A DNA stretch of 64,000 bases from Pseudomonas bubulae (GTDB lineage: Bacteria; Pseudomonadota; Gammaproteobacteria; Pseudomonadales; Pseudomonadaceae), in assembly GCF_037023725.1 (NCBI RefSeq), contig NZ_CP146077.1:2765001-2829000 (forward strand), given 5' to 3'. Below, in pieces: positions 43,500 to 52,665 of the stretch. The position numbers were made by a program, and so were the translations under genes. Each line of letters opens with the position of its first letter. Position 1 is the stretch's first letter. Below the pieces are notes generated by a model. The model worked only from the letters and a program-made list of their open reading frames with translations, was not told where the DNA came from and made no database searches.

Positions 43500-44564
43500 T
43501 CAGCCACCATAGCCCTCTGGATTGGCCTGTTGCCAGCGCCATGTGTCGGTCATCATTTCCGTCAATCCGCGATTAGCTTTCCAGCCTAATTCGTCGGCAG
43601 CTTTAGTCGGATCGGCCCAGCACTCAGCAATATCACCTGGGCGACGCTCAGCTATTTGATAGGTAACTGCTTGTCCGCTTGCCAGCTCAAAAGCTCGGAT
43701 CAACTCCAGAACACTGTAGCCGATGCCTGTGCCAAGGTTCCAAATGTTCACTCCGGTTCTATTGGAAATAGCCTTTAGTGCACTTAAATGTCCATCAGCT
43801 AGATCTAATACATGAATGTAATCACGTACACCAGTTCCATCATGTGTTGGGTAGTCGGTACCAAATACTGATAGAAACTTAAGTTTTCCGATAGCAACTT
43901 GGCTCATGTAAGGCATAAGATTGTTTGGAGTGCCATTTGGAGCTTCGCCTATCAATCCACTCTGGTGTGCACCTACTGGGTTGAAGTAGCGGAGTAGGGC
44001 AATGCTCCATCGTGGATCTGACTTCGCTAAAGACTGTAAAAAGTCCTCAATGATTAACTTGGTGTGGCCGTAAGGATTAGTTGGCTCCGCTGTAGGAAAG
44101 CTTTCGCTAATCGGCATTTCTTTAGGGGTGCCGTAGACTGTTGCTGATGAGCTGAATACTAAATTGAAAACTTGGGCGTGGGCCATGGCTTCGCACAGAT
44201 TCACGCTACCAACCACATTGTTCGAGAAGTAGTCGAGTGGTTTGACAACACTCTCGCCTACAGCTTTCAATCCTGCAAAGTGCAAGACTGCACCAATCGA
44301 GTGAGTGGTGAACAAATGATCTAGTAGTTTGCGATCTCGCACATCACCTTGAATAAATTCTAGGGTCTTGCCAGAAATTCTTTGTACTCTTGAAAGCGAT
44401 TCAGCTGAGCTGTTGGTGAGGTTGTCAAGTACGATTACATTAAAGCCAGCATTAAGCAGGGCGAGGGTGGTGTGTGAGCCAATGTAACCAGCGCCACCAG
44501 TTACAAGGATCTTAGATGTTATGTTCGAGTTCTGATCACTGCTGGGCGGAGTATTTATTAACAT
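43500..44564 (-). CDS. galE: UDP-glucose 4-epimerase
   Basis: A 354-residue SDR-family epimerase interconverting UDP-glucose and UDP-galactose (or the N-acetyl forms). NAD-binding motif GGAGYIGSH at about residues 22-30, the catalytic SSSATVYG (Ser about 136) and YGHTK (Tyr about 160, Lys 164) motifs, and the C-terminal RRPGDIAECWADPTKA are all clear. A 17-residue N-terminal extension precedes the usual KILVTGG start; no ATG closer to the motif exists. It supplies a galactosyl donor for the polysaccharide. GC content drops between this gene and 48 kb, suggesting acquired DNA. Confidence 0.93.
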   Translation of the reverse strand: MLINTPPSSDQNSNITSKILVTGGAGYIGSHTTLALLNAGFNVIVLDNLTNSSAESLSRVQRISGKTLEFIQGDVRDRKLLDHLFTTHSIGAVLHFAGLKAVGESVVKPLDYFSNNVVGSVNLCEAMAHAQVFNLVFSSSATVYGTPKEMPISESFPTAEPTNPYGHTKLIIEDFLQSLAKSDPRWSIALLRYFNPVGAHQSGLIGEAPNGTPNNLMPYMSQVAIGKLKFLSVFGTDYPTHDGTGVRDYIHVLDLADGHLSALKAISNRTGVNIWNLGTGIGYSVLELIRAFELASGQAVTYQIAERRPGDIAECWADPTKAADELGWKANRGLTEMMTDTWRWQQANPEGYGG

Positions 44565-44649
44565 TCTATACTTTTCTCCATGCGAAAGAAGTGTGTTGTA
44601 TAAGCATGTGAAATTGCCTGCCCTGTAGTGGTGTTTGCGTGAGTGAGGA

Positions 44650-45375
44650 TTATAGTAAACTATTCAGGGTATTTTCTTTTATGAAATGCTTGTGTTTTTT
44701 GTAAAAGGTCACATCTAGTATAAAAACAATAAGAAACATGGGGTAGTGTAAAGCGTATCGCTTTAATAGCTTTGGCTCATCAATAATTCGATATAGCCAG
44801 CGTAAGTTAAGTTTATTGAACCAAAAAGGATAATATTTTATTCCCGTTTTGGCTGTTTGATGGAAAAAACCTCCACAGGTGAAACCTGATCCAATCCAGC
44901 CTGACTCTTTGAGTTGTAGGATGAAATTCTCTTGGTGTGGAGTTCCCATGCCGCAAATCACTATGTCAGGTTTGGTTGATGCTAACTCTGTAATTACGAG
45001 TTCTTTCTCTGTTTCGTTTTTGAAGAAACCAGATCTACAACCGATTATGTTTAATTTTGGATATTCCGCTCTAAGTATTTTTGCGGCCTGATCGGAAATA
45101 CCTTCCTCGCCACCAATAAAGTAAACAGTCTTTGTCTCATTTGATGCGTGTTGAAATACCCTTGGCGCTAATGATGTCATGTCAAAGCTGACGCGAGACT
45201 GTCTTACTCCTATTGCATTCATTAACTTGGAAAGTACGATCCCGTCGAAGTAAATGTTATCAAAGTTTGAAAAAGTTTTAATGTTTTTTCTAGCTACAAG
45301 GTAAGAGTAAGGGTTCAAAAAAGTTGTTAGGCTTGATCTGGGTTCTTTAATTGAAGGTGCAGGTGAGCTGGGCAA
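44650..45375 (-). CDS. WecG/TagA/CpsF family glycosyltransferase
   Basis: A 241-residue GT26-family transferase, which typically adds the second sugar to a lipid-linked primer. The family regions SFDMTSLAPRVFQ (about residue 63), VYFIGGEEGISDQAAKILRAEYP (about 84-106, quoted in part), CGMGTPHQENFI (about 145) and GGFFHQTAKTG (about 170) are visible. The start is probably TTG at 45375, with GAGAG seven bases before it; no ATG is available. The gene is AT-rich. It probably follows the WcaJ-type enzyme in the assembly of the repeat unit. Confidence 0.85.
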   Translation of the reverse strand: MPSSPAPSIKEPRSSLTTFLNPYSYLVARKNIKTFSNFDNIYFDGIVLSKLMNAIGVRQSRVSFDMTSLAPRVFQHASNETKTVYFIGGEEGISDQAAKILRAEYPKLNIIGCRSGFFKNETEKELVITELASTKPDIVICGMGTPHQENFILQLKESGWIGSGFTCGGFFHQTAKTGIKYYPFWFNKLNLRWLYRIIDEPKLLKRYALHYPMFLIVFILDVTFYKKHKHFIKENTLNSLL

Positions 45376-45570
45376 TTTTTGACTCTCTAGGATACTTCGG
45401 ATGCTGGTATTTAAATCGTAATCGTTCGCTGGTGTTTATTAGGTTTTTAGAGGGTGGCGTTATAGTGACGTGAGTAGTGGTGTTTCAAGATGTATTAACT
45501 TGCTTGTGGTTCGAATTGCATCAGTGTGATTTTTATGAGCGCTACAGAACTAGCTTTGATGACAAATGAT

Positions 45571-46749
45571 CTACTTTGATGTCGACATATTATCTTTTTT
45601 GGTGCTTTTTGGAGTTTGTTTGTATGAGAACGCTATAGCCAGTGCTATTGCTGAAAAGACACTGTTGACAGATGAGACTGATACTCCTGAAATCATTAGC
45701 ACTCCAATAATGCAGTATTTTTGCCTATTTGTATAATTGGCTGATCCAAGTCCTGTCCATATAAATCCTAGCATTAATAGCAAGGCTATAATTCCTTGGT
45801 CAAAAATTACGCGTAATAAGTATGCGTGCAAAATTACGGAGTAGCATTCTCCTGTTCCTGCAGAGCTGAACATTCCTTCATAAAAGGACAGGCTTGCACA
45901 TGATTGCGGTGATAACGGTGTAAGGGGGACACTGCCAAATAAGTAATTAAATACACCCCAGCTCCTTATTTCATTTAGAAATACCATCATAAATCTGTAG
46001 CGGTCAATTTCTTCTAAGCCGCCGCCTGCAAGTCTTTCGGAGAAAACTATGTATAAAATCCAAAGCAAAATTGCGAGTGCAATAAATGATAAGATAACTT
46101 TGGCATCTATTTTTTTAATAAAGGTAGCACTATATACGATTAGTAGTGCAAGAAGAGCTGATCGAGACCCGGAAATGACTACTATAAATGCTAGAGTTGA
46201 AAATGTAAGGAGTTTATATTTCTTTATTGTTGGTGTGGCTAAGTAATATATTATGAGTAGCAGTATTAGTTCGAAGTTGTTTTCTAAGTATATGCCGGGC
46301 CTCGTTGAAAGTCTCTCGTCCAAGTGAAGTAGGCGGGAGTAGCTGTATTTGGCCAGGAACATTGCTAAGAGGAAGTATAGGATTGTTTTGATTTGCTTTT
46401 CGTTAAATTTATCTTTTCCTGCAAATAAGCTTAAAGGAATAATGTAGTAAAATGACTTGTAGGCTTGTGCAAAATCAAAGATGTTTGCTGGCTTCAACAA
46501 ATGCATTACGAGGAAGCTGGATATCAAGTAAATTGAGCTTATGATTATAAATGAATAATATCTCTCTGAAGTTCCTTTGGCGGCTAGAAGTGCAGCGATG
46601 ATTAAAGTGATTTCGAGTATTGGATTTACGGGGAGCAAGTTGTATTTGTACGGGGAGATGATGCCCGTGATAGCTAAAAAGAAAAGCATTAATATTATCA
46701 GAAATGATGAGCTTTTGTAATGCAGGAATGCATCTGGCTTTATTCTCAA
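45571..46749 (-). CDS. O-antigen polymerase/ligase-like membrane protein (Wzy candidate)
   Basis: A 392-residue polytopic membrane protein with about ten hydrophobic segments and a larger loop at about residues 240-310 (SERLAGGGLEEIDRYRFMM ... SCASLSFYEGMFSS), the layout of Wzy polymerases and WaaL-type ligases. Primary sequence gives only the Wzy_C-like pattern around RSALLALLIVYSATF (about 193-207). It is AT-rich and lies between two glycosyltransferase genes, where a polymerase is expected. Start is probably TTG at 46749. The gene symbol wzy is likely but cannot be proven from sequence. Confidence 0.75.
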   Translation of the reverse strand: MRIKPDAFLHYKSSSFLIILMLFFLAITGIISPYKYNLLPVNPILEITLIIAALLAAKGTSERYYSFIIISSIYLISSFLVMHLLKPANIFDFAQAYKSFYYIIPLSLFAGKDKFNEKQIKTILYFLLAMFLAKYSYSRLLHLDERLSTRPGIYLENNFELILLLIIYYLATPTIKKYKLLTFSTLAFIVVISGSRSALLALLIVYSATFIKKIDAKVILSFIALAILLWILYIVFSERLAGGGLEEIDRYRFMMVFLNEIRSWGVFNYLFGSVPLTPLSPQSCASLSFYEGMFSSAGTGECYSVILHAYLLRVIFDQGIIALLLMLGFIWTGLGSANYTNRQKYCIIGVLMISGVSVSSVNSVFSAIALAIAFSYKQTPKSTKKDNMSTSK

Positions 46750-46842
46750 GTTGCTTTCTCGGTATTGTTTTTGATCTGTTAAAATAAATGGTTCATTTGC
46801 AATATGGCAAGTTCCCGCATTCCGAATACGAGTTTTTGGCTT

Positions 46843-48066
46843 TTAGTCGCTTTTTGATAGATTTTTTAAGAGGGGTATTGTTTTGTCTATTTGAGAGAAG
46901 AAGGAGCTCAAAGATATCTCGGTGAGTGTTTTTTTTCCTTCGATTGTACTGATTAGTGTATCTAGGTCTTTAATTGTTTGTATGTTGTACTTGTCGTATG
47001 ATGCTGAGTAAACTTTGTCTAATGAATCTGTTGAGTAAAATATGATTTTTGCATTTCTAAAGGCAAGTTCAAGCGACATTGTTGAGAAAGGGGTAACTAT
47101 TATATCGGTCTCTAAGATTGTCGATAGAAATATTGCTGCAGGAGTATCGATTATTTTGATTTTGTCGCTAGCCAGATCCAAATAATCAGTCGTATCGCGA
47201 GGATGTTTCTTTACAAATAAAGATATATTGTCGTTTGCTGATAGCTTAAGTTGTAGGTCTTTTAGAAACGAAAGCTGAGAGTTGTGCTGGTCAATGTAGC
47301 CATGATGCTCGAAGGCTTGTGTTATAAAAATGACTCTTCTGGTTTCCATTGAAGGCGTTATGTTGTTGGCGGTCTCCGGGCTTGATATTGGTTTTTCTAA
47401 CCATGTTGGGCCAACTAATATTATGTTTTTTTCCGGAGTTCCTTTTGCAATCATGTATTTTTTGTTGCAGTCTCCAATTGTTACTACAGTATCGGAGTGA
47501 TATGGGTTTAAGAAGTCATTATTTTTTAGCTTTAATAGGGCGCAGAGCTTTTCTGAAAAGCCGAACTTGTGGTTTGGGTCGAGGAGTAAGGCTCTGTGAT
47601 ATGTAATGTGTTTAAAGTTGAATATTTTTTGCCAAGCTTTATAGGTTAGTGATGAGTTTGTGAATATGCATTGAGGCTTTGTCGTTAAGAGCAGATATCC
47701 GAATAAAAATAGACGATAAGTCTTTATTAGATATTTATTTTTTGTGAATCTCGGTTCCATCACTCTTCGTACTTTATCTGGTGTTTTCAGTTTTTCCTGA
47801 CCGGAGTGTGTGATCACGAGTATGCTCTCTTGAGCAATTCCGTTAGATAAAGAAATATCCAGCATTTCAAGAACATCTTCGTCAGTACTGGAAGATATGA
47901 TAATTTTAATTTTTGGTTTCAATTTATCTGCCTGTCTGCAAAGCGTCTGATGATTGCTTTGGTCTTGTCTGTTGTTAATATTTTGGAATATGTACTGAGT
48001 GCTTTGATTGTGGGTCACTCTAAAATACTGAGGCAGTATATCTCTCTCTTGAAAAATACTGCCCAT
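46843..48066 (-). CDS. Probable CMP-nonulosonate (pseudaminic acid) glycosyltransferase
   Basis: A 407-residue cytosolic protein with GT-B-like character. The C-terminal half has an HP motif in SLFVKKHPRDTTDYL (residues about 288-289) and a Ser-rich PFSTMSLELAFRNAKIIFY segment (about 326-344), the pair of features shared by bacterial sialyltransferase and Kdo-transferase families that use CMP-activated donors. The remainder has no clear match. It lies directly after pseI (five bases), in an AT-rich stretch. The combination with a complete CMP-pseudaminate pathway makes it the best candidate pseudaminyltransferase. Without structure or family search the fold remains inference. Confidence 0.6.
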   Translation of the reverse strand: MGSIFQERDILPQYFRVTHNQSTQYIFQNINNRQDQSNHQTLCRQADKLKPKIKIIISSSTDEDVLEMLDISLSNGIAQESILVITHSGQEKLKTPDKVRRVMEPRFTKNKYLIKTYRLFLFGYLLLTTKPQCIFTNSSLTYKAWQKIFNFKHITYHRALLLDPNHKFGFSEKLCALLKLKNNDFLNPYHSDTVVTIGDCNKKYMIAKGTPEKNIILVGPTWLEKPISSPETANNITPSMETRRVIFITQAFEHHGYIDQHNSQLSFLKDLQLKLSANDNISLFVKKHPRDTTDYLDLASDKIKIIDTPAAIFLSTILETDIIVTPFSTMSLELAFRNAKIIFYSTDSLDKVYSASYDKYNIQTIKDLDTLISTIEGKKTLTEISLSSFFSQIDKTIPLLKNLSKSD

Positions 48067-48070
48067 CTGT

Positions 48071-49135
48071 TTACTGGGGGGCGATATTTTTTATTAAGTT
48101 TATGTTTGTTGCAGTATTGGCTGTTATATCTTTAGTCACTTGCGAGCCAATTATTTCATTCAGGAATTTTGGTGGTAAGCCAAAACCAGGTCGCACGCTC
48201 CGTACAGTGTCCGCTGAGATTATATCTCCAGCTTTAAGGTCTTTAACGAAATAAAGCGAGCGCCGAAATTTAACATTACCTTGTTCGCTAGACTTACGCC
48301 CGTAATCCACCTGCCCCAGCGAAGCCCAAGCGGTTTTACTGTCACGGCACAAGGCAGCCAGTTCAGCCGGTTCCAACGAGAAGCTGTCATCAGGCCCGCC
48401 GCCGCTACGGTCAAGGGTGAAGTGTTTTTCAATAACCGATGCACCCATAACTACACTGGCAATGGCCGTCGTATTGTCAAGGGTATGGTCGGACAGGCCA
48501 GTGACCAACCCAAAGCGGCTCATCATGTCCGGAATGGTGCGCAGGTTATAATCTGCTGCAGGTGCAGGGTAGCCACTGACACAGTGAAGAATTGCCAGCT
48601 CCTTGCAACCACCATCACGAGCAGCCTGGATAGCTTCCTGAATTTCATCGGCATCAGCCATGCCTGTCGAGATGATCATCGGTTTACCGGTGCTGGCAAC
48701 GTATTTGATCAGCGGTAAATCTACAGCTTCAAACGATGCGATTTTGTAAGCCGGTGCGTTGAGGCTTTCCAGCAAGTCGACCGCTGTGTTGTCGAACGGG
48801 GAGCTGAAAATGGTGATGCCCAGTTTGCGTGCATGTTCAAACAGTATCGAATGCCATTCCCAAGGCATTTGTGCTTCTTTGTATAGCTGATACAGGTTTT
48901 TACCGTCCCACAGCCCACCATGGATCTGAAACTCTTCCGAGTCGCAATCCAGGGTGATGGTGTCTGCGGTGTAGGTTTGCAGTTTGACCGCGTCGGCACC
49001 GGCCTTTTTCGCTTCTTCGATGATTTTCAGTGCGGTTTCAAGCTTGCCATTATGGTTGGCAGAGAGCTCGGCAATGATATAGGGGGCGTGATCGGGCCCG
49101 ATCGGGCGGCCAGCAATCGAAATAGTCGGATTCAT
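48071..49135 (-). CDS. pseI: Pseudaminic acid synthase
   Basis: A 354-residue NeuB-family enzyme that condenses the 6-deoxy-AltdiNAc precursor with phosphoenolpyruvate to pseudaminic acid. Motifs: IAELSANHNGKLETALKII (about 19-37), ADAVKLQTYTADTITLD, SSPFDNTAVDLLE, ISTGMADADEIQEA, LHCVSGYPAPAADYNL, GLSDHTLDNTTAIASV and EKHFTLDRSGGGPDDSFSL (quoted in parts), with a C-terminal SAF/antifreeze-like domain (about 285-345). The 'PAPAADYNLRTI' and 'LSDHT' variants fit PseI better than NeuB. ATG at 49135 overlaps the pseH stop by four bases. A longer frame to 49195 lies in pseH. Confidence 0.92.
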   Translation of the reverse strand: MNPTISIAGRPIGPDHAPYIIAELSANHNGKLETALKIIEEAKKAGADAVKLQTYTADTITLDCDSEEFQIHGGLWDGKNLYQLYKEAQMPWEWHSILFEHARKLGITIFSSPFDNTAVDLLESLNAPAYKIASFEAVDLPLIKYVASTGKPMIISTGMADADEIQEAIQAARDGGCKELAILHCVSGYPAPAADYNLRTIPDMMSRFGLVTGLSDHTLDNTTAIASVVMGASVIEKHFTLDRSGGGPDDSFSLEPAELAALCRDSKTAWASLGQVDYGRKSSEQGNVKFRRSLYFVKDLKAGDIISADTVRSVRPGFGLPPKFLNEIIGSQVTKDITANTATNINLIKNIAPQ

Positions 49136-49701
49136 GCGCTTTTTCCGGAAAGTTTGATTAATTTGTTCAACATATCGGTGCGTTTTTCTGCCCACTCTGT
49201 TTCCAGCAGGCCTAACCGATAGATATCGATAAAGGTGTCATCGATTTTATGATGCTCGCGCAGGATGCCTTCTACGCTAAAACCGAACTTTTGATGCAGC
49301 TTGATAACGGGTGCATTAAAGGCGAGCACTTCACAGTAAAGTTTATGCAGGGCAAGTTGATTGAATGCACACTCCAGTGCCAAGAACTCCATTTTGCTGC
49401 CGGTGCCTTTTGGCGCCTCGGGTGAGGCATAAAAAGCCCAGGATGAGTTCTCACTGGTTTTGTCGATCCCTACAAAGCCCACGATGCCCAGTGGCGCATC
49501 ATCAGCTTCGTACATGAAATACTGCTGATCGTCACGTTTTTGTACCCGTGCCCACCAGGCCAGATGTTCCTCCAGGCTTATTTCGTGGCGGGTATACATA
49601 TTGGCCCGCACATTGGGTGCGTTGCGCCAATCAAGCATCAACTCAAGTTCATGCTGTTCTATCGGGCGTAGCTGTCCAAGTTGCTGCATAACCTGCTCCA
49701 T
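49132..49701 (-). CDS. pseH: UDP-4-amino-4,6-dideoxy-AltNAc N-acetyltransferase
   Basis: A 189-residue GNAT-family acetyltransferase. LMLDWRNAPNVRANMYTRHEISLEEHLAWW (about 22-50, quoted in part) is the PseH hallmark, followed by GIVGFVGIDK and the acetyl-CoA loop PKGTGSKMEFLALECAF (about 94-110) and LHQKFGFSVEGILREHH near residue 145. It overlaps pseG by one base (TAATG) and pseI by four, so it is co-translated. Acts fourth or fifth in the pathway after PseC and before or beside PseG. Confidence 0.9.
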   Translation of the reverse strand: MEQVMQQLGQLRPIEQHELELMLDWRNAPNVRANMYTRHEISLEEHLAWWARVQKRDDQQYFMYEADDAPLGIVGFVGIDKTSENSSWAFYASPEAPKGTGSKMEFLALECAFNQLALHKLYCEVLAFNAPVIKLHQKFGFSVEGILREHHKIDDTFIDIYRLGLLETEWAEKRTDMLNKLIKLSGKSA

Positions 49702-50798
49702 TAAATTTGGCTCAACACATTCAGCTGGCGGGCGACATGCTGACAGCCTGTGCCGTCGGTAATGTTTTTGGCGTGTTCAGTCATGCTTTCAAGGCGATTT
49801 GAGTCATGGGTGAGCGTACTGACTATCTGTTCAAGCTCGCTTGCCAGTTGCTCATCCAGCGCAAGCTTGATAACAGCCTGTGCGTTATCAAGAATCTGTG
49901 CGGCCAGGGCCTGGTTATCCGCCAGCACCACCATAATGGTAGGCAACCCCAGGCAGCAGCGCTCCCATGACGTTGCGCCCGCCGCACCAATAGCCAGATC
50001 GCTTTCGGCCATCAGTTGTGCCATGTCGCTGATACCGACTTTCACCGTGGTCGGCCAGGGCATTTTCCCGGCCAGTTGCTGAACTTCTGCCAGCCATGGC
50101 GCGGTACTGCCCATCACCACGCTGAAATGACAATCCGCCGGCAGATCCGTGTTTTTCAGTGCCTGCAGGATTTTCCCGGTGGCGTTGTCCTTGTCCACAC
50201 CGCCCATGGTGATCAGCAGGTGTTGCAGTTGCGGGTTGCGCCGACGCTCGAGGCTGAAGTCTCGCAAGGCTGCGAATTCGGGCCGCAGTAGCGAAAATTG
50301 CGAGCCACAGAGCAGGGTGCATGTCTGCGGGGTCCAGGGGGCATAGTCGCTGGCGTCTCGGCCGAAGGTCTGATCCAGCAGCAGGTCACTGATATGTGGC
50401 CGGTCTGCCAGGTCGTCGATCACCATCAATTTGCGGTAATACGCCGCCAGCGCGGCTTCCCATCGGGCATCCAGCGCGTAGTGATCCACGATAAGCCAGT
50501 CGGGTTTGAGCTGACGAATAATGGATGTGCATTGCTGTGCATCTTCTTCTTGCGTGGCCCCGAGCCAGGCTGCATGTGCCAGTACGGGGCCATCGATGGC
50601 TATCGAACCCGTAGAGGGCAGTTCATGCACATCAAAACCCTGGCTGCGGATATGTCCTATCAGGTTGCCAGCATGTTCCCTGCAGATGAATTCGCATTTA
50701 TTGCCTTGCTGCTTGAGTGCGTTGGCCAGGGTCAGGCAGCGCATGACATGACCTGTGCCCATTTGCAGCGAGGCATCGACACGCAAAACAATCTTCAT
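49701..50798 (-). CDS. pseG: UDP-2,4-diacetamido-2,4,6-trideoxy-beta-L-altropyranose hydrolase
   Basis: A 365-residue GT-B-fold nucleotide-sugar hydrolase releasing UDP. MKIVLRVDASLQMGTGHVMRCLTLANAL (1-28, quoted in part) is typical, followed by DWLIVDHYALDARWE, LLDQTFGRD, LLCGSQFSLLRPEF and ITMGGVDKDNATGKIL, and the C-terminal GAAGATSWERCCLGLPTIMV region. The start is ATG at 50798; the longer frame to 50951 lies in pseF. It is one step before PseI. Confidence 0.9.
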   Translation of the reverse strand: MKIVLRVDASLQMGTGHVMRCLTLANALKQQGNKCEFICREHAGNLIGHIRSQGFDVHELPSTGSIAIDGPVLAHAAWLGATQEEDAQQCTSIIRQLKPDWLIVDHYALDARWEAALAAYYRKLMVIDDLADRPHISDLLLDQTFGRDASDYAPWTPQTCTLLCGSQFSLLRPEFAALRDFSLERRRNPQLQHLLITMGGVDKDNATGKILQALKNTDLPADCHFSVVMGSTAPWLAEVQQLAGKMPWPTTVKVGISDMAQLMAESDLAIGAAGATSWERCCLGLPTIMVVLADNQALAAQILDNAQAVIKLALDEQLASELEQIVSTLTHDSNRLESMTEHAKNITDGTGCQHVARQLNVLSQI

Positions 50799-50809
50799 CG
50801 GGGTTGTGC

Positions 50810-51505
50810 TCACTGCGCTTCGGCCTGCATGGCCTTGAACAACCACTCGGCACGTACCCAATCTTCGGGTGTGTCGATATCCTGTACCCGGTGACGCGGT
50901 AGCGGCACAGGCACAGAGCCAGTACCGAAGATCATTCGCCCTTGAAGCCACGCATCTGCGGTGCCCCAGTAGAACTGACCGGCATCGTGAAACGCCTCTT
51001 CAAGATCCTGGGAGCGGATGTTGAAGTACTCGGGATTGAACATCTGCACCCGACCTTCATCATTGAGGCGAATTGCCCGCTGGATGGGGAAGGCATAGCT
51101 GGTCACTGAGAAGGCGTAATCGCTTTGGGTGGCGTCCAAGATGTCAAGGCCGCGATTGATATCTTCAGCGCTGACAAAAGGGGCCGTGGCATACAGGCAA
51201 CATGCCTGCTCGACGGGTTGGCCCTGGGCATTGACCCATTCAATGGCATGCTGGATCACCGGAACAGTACCGGTGTGGTCGTCAGACAGTTCGGCTGGGC
51301 GCATAAAAGGCACCGTTGCGCCGTACTGACGTGCGACCTCGGCAATCTCTTGATCATCAGTGGACACTATGACCTGATCAAAGCAGCCACTTTGCAGGGC
51401 TGCATCAATGGACCAGGCGATCATCGGCTTTGCGCAGAACAGCTTGATGTTCTTGCGTGCAATACGCTTGCTGCCTCCGCGTGCGGGGATGATCGCCAGT
51501 TTCAT
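50810..51505 (-). CDS. pseF: CMP-pseudaminic acid cytidylyltransferase
   Basis: A 231-residue cytidylyltransferase of the NeuA/KdsB superfamily. The P-loop-like IPARGGSKRIARKNIKLF (6-23) and the DDQEIAEVARQYGA and RPAELSDDHTGTVPVI regions are those of PseF; later RRHRVQDIDTPEDW (about 205-217) matches the C-terminal signature. It activates pseudaminic acid with CMP. Its ATG overlaps pseC (ATGA). Confidence 0.92.
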   Translation of the reverse strand: MKLAIIPARGGSKRIARKNIKLFCAKPMIAWSIDAALQSGCFDQVIVSTDDQEIAEVARQYGATVPFMRPAELSDDHTGTVPVIQHAIEWVNAQGQPVEQACCLYATAPFVSAEDINRGLDILDATQSDYAFSVTSYAFPIQRAIRLNDEGRVQMFNPEYFNIRSQDLEEAFHDAGQFYWGTADAWLQGRMIFGTGSVPVPLPRHRVQDIDTPEDWVRAEWLFKAMQAEAQ

Positions 51506-52662
51506 GCCTGCACCGCTACGCGCAGAGCAGCAATTACTTCATCCTGCTGCTCATCCGTCATGGTTTGAAACATCGGGATGCTGATTGCTTCCTGATAGTA
51601 GGTTTGCGACTGCGGGAAGTCGTCCGGTTTAAAGCCCATGCGCTCATAATAAGGCTGGGTGTGTACCGGAATGTAGTGCAGGTTTACGCCGATACCCAAT
51701 TCGCGCAGCGCTTCGAACACCTGGCGATGGGTCTTCTGGATCTTGTCCAGTTGCAAGCGGATTACATACAGGTGCAGACCGGAGTAGCTGTCGGCATGCT
51801 GCCATGGTGCGGTTACGGGCAAGCCGGTCAGCAGGTCGTCATAGCGACGGGCCAGTTGATGGCGGCGAGCAACGTACTGGTCCAGGCGCTCCATCTGGGT
51901 CACGCCCAGAGCGGCCTGCAGTTCGGTCATGCGGTAGTTGAAGCCCAGATCGATCTGCTGGTAGTACCAAGGACCATCCGCTTCGCGGGTCATCTGCGCC
52001 GGGTCACGGGTAATGCCGTGGCTGCGCAGCAGGGCCATTTTATTGGCCAGTGCTTCATCGTTGGTCAACGCCATGCCGCCTTCGGCGGTGGTGATGATTT
52101 TTACCGGATGAAAGCTGAATACGGTGATGTCGCTGTAACGGGAGTTACCGATGAACTCACCCTGGTATTTGCCACCAATGGCGTGAGATGCATCTTCAAT
52201 AATCTTGAATCCATAGCGCTGGGACAGGGCATGGATGGCTTGCATATCGCACGGCTGACCACACAAGTGAACGGGAACGACGACTTTAGGCAGAGTGCCT
52301 TCGCGTTCGGCCTGTTCCAGCTTGAGGGCAAGCGCCTGCGGGCAGAGATTGTAGGTGCGTGGGTCGATATCGACAAAATCCACGTCGGCGCCACAGTACA
52401 GCGCGCAGTTGGCCGAAGCCACGAACGTGATTGGCGTTGTCCACAACCGGTCGCCCGGGCCAAGCCCGAGGGCCAGGCAGGCAATGTGCAATGCCGAGGT
52501 GGCACTGTTGACAGCCAGGGCATGGGTGGCACCCACATGCTGCGCCACGCTTTGTTCAAAGCGGGGGACCATGGGGCCCTGGGTCAGAAAATCGGATTGC
52601 AGTACCCCCACGACCGCATCGATATCGGTCTGGGTGATGTCTTGGCGGCCGTAGGGAATCAT
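51502..52662 (-). CDS. pseC: UDP-4-amino-4,6-dideoxy-AltNAc transaminase
   Basis: A 386-residue DegT/DnrJ/EryC1 family PLP aminotransferase. MIPYGRQDITQTDIDAVV (1-18), HALAVNSATSALHIACLALG (about 52-71) and the PLP-lysine motif FSFHPVKIITTAEGGM (Lys near residue 186) are clear. PseC converts the keto sugar made by PseB to the 4-amino sugar. The start lies three bases after pseB's stop codon. Confidence 0.93.
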   Translation of the reverse strand: MIPYGRQDITQTDIDAVVGVLQSDFLTQGPMVPRFEQSVAQHVGATHALAVNSATSALHIACLALGLGPGDRLWTTPITFVASANCALYCGADVDFVDIDPRTYNLCPQALALKLEQAEREGTLPKVVVPVHLCGQPCDMQAIHALSQRYGFKIIEDASHAIGGKYQGEFIGNSRYSDITVFSFHPVKIITTAEGGMALTNDEALANKMALLRSHGITRDPAQMTREADGPWYYQQIDLGFNYRMTELQAALGVTQMERLDQYVARRHQLARRYDDLLTGLPVTAPWQHADSYSGLHLYVIRLQLDKIQKTHRQVFEALRELGIGVNLHYIPVHTQPYYERMGFKPDDFPQSQTYYQEAISIPMFQTMTDEQQDEVIAALRVAVQA

Positions 52663-52665
52663 GCT

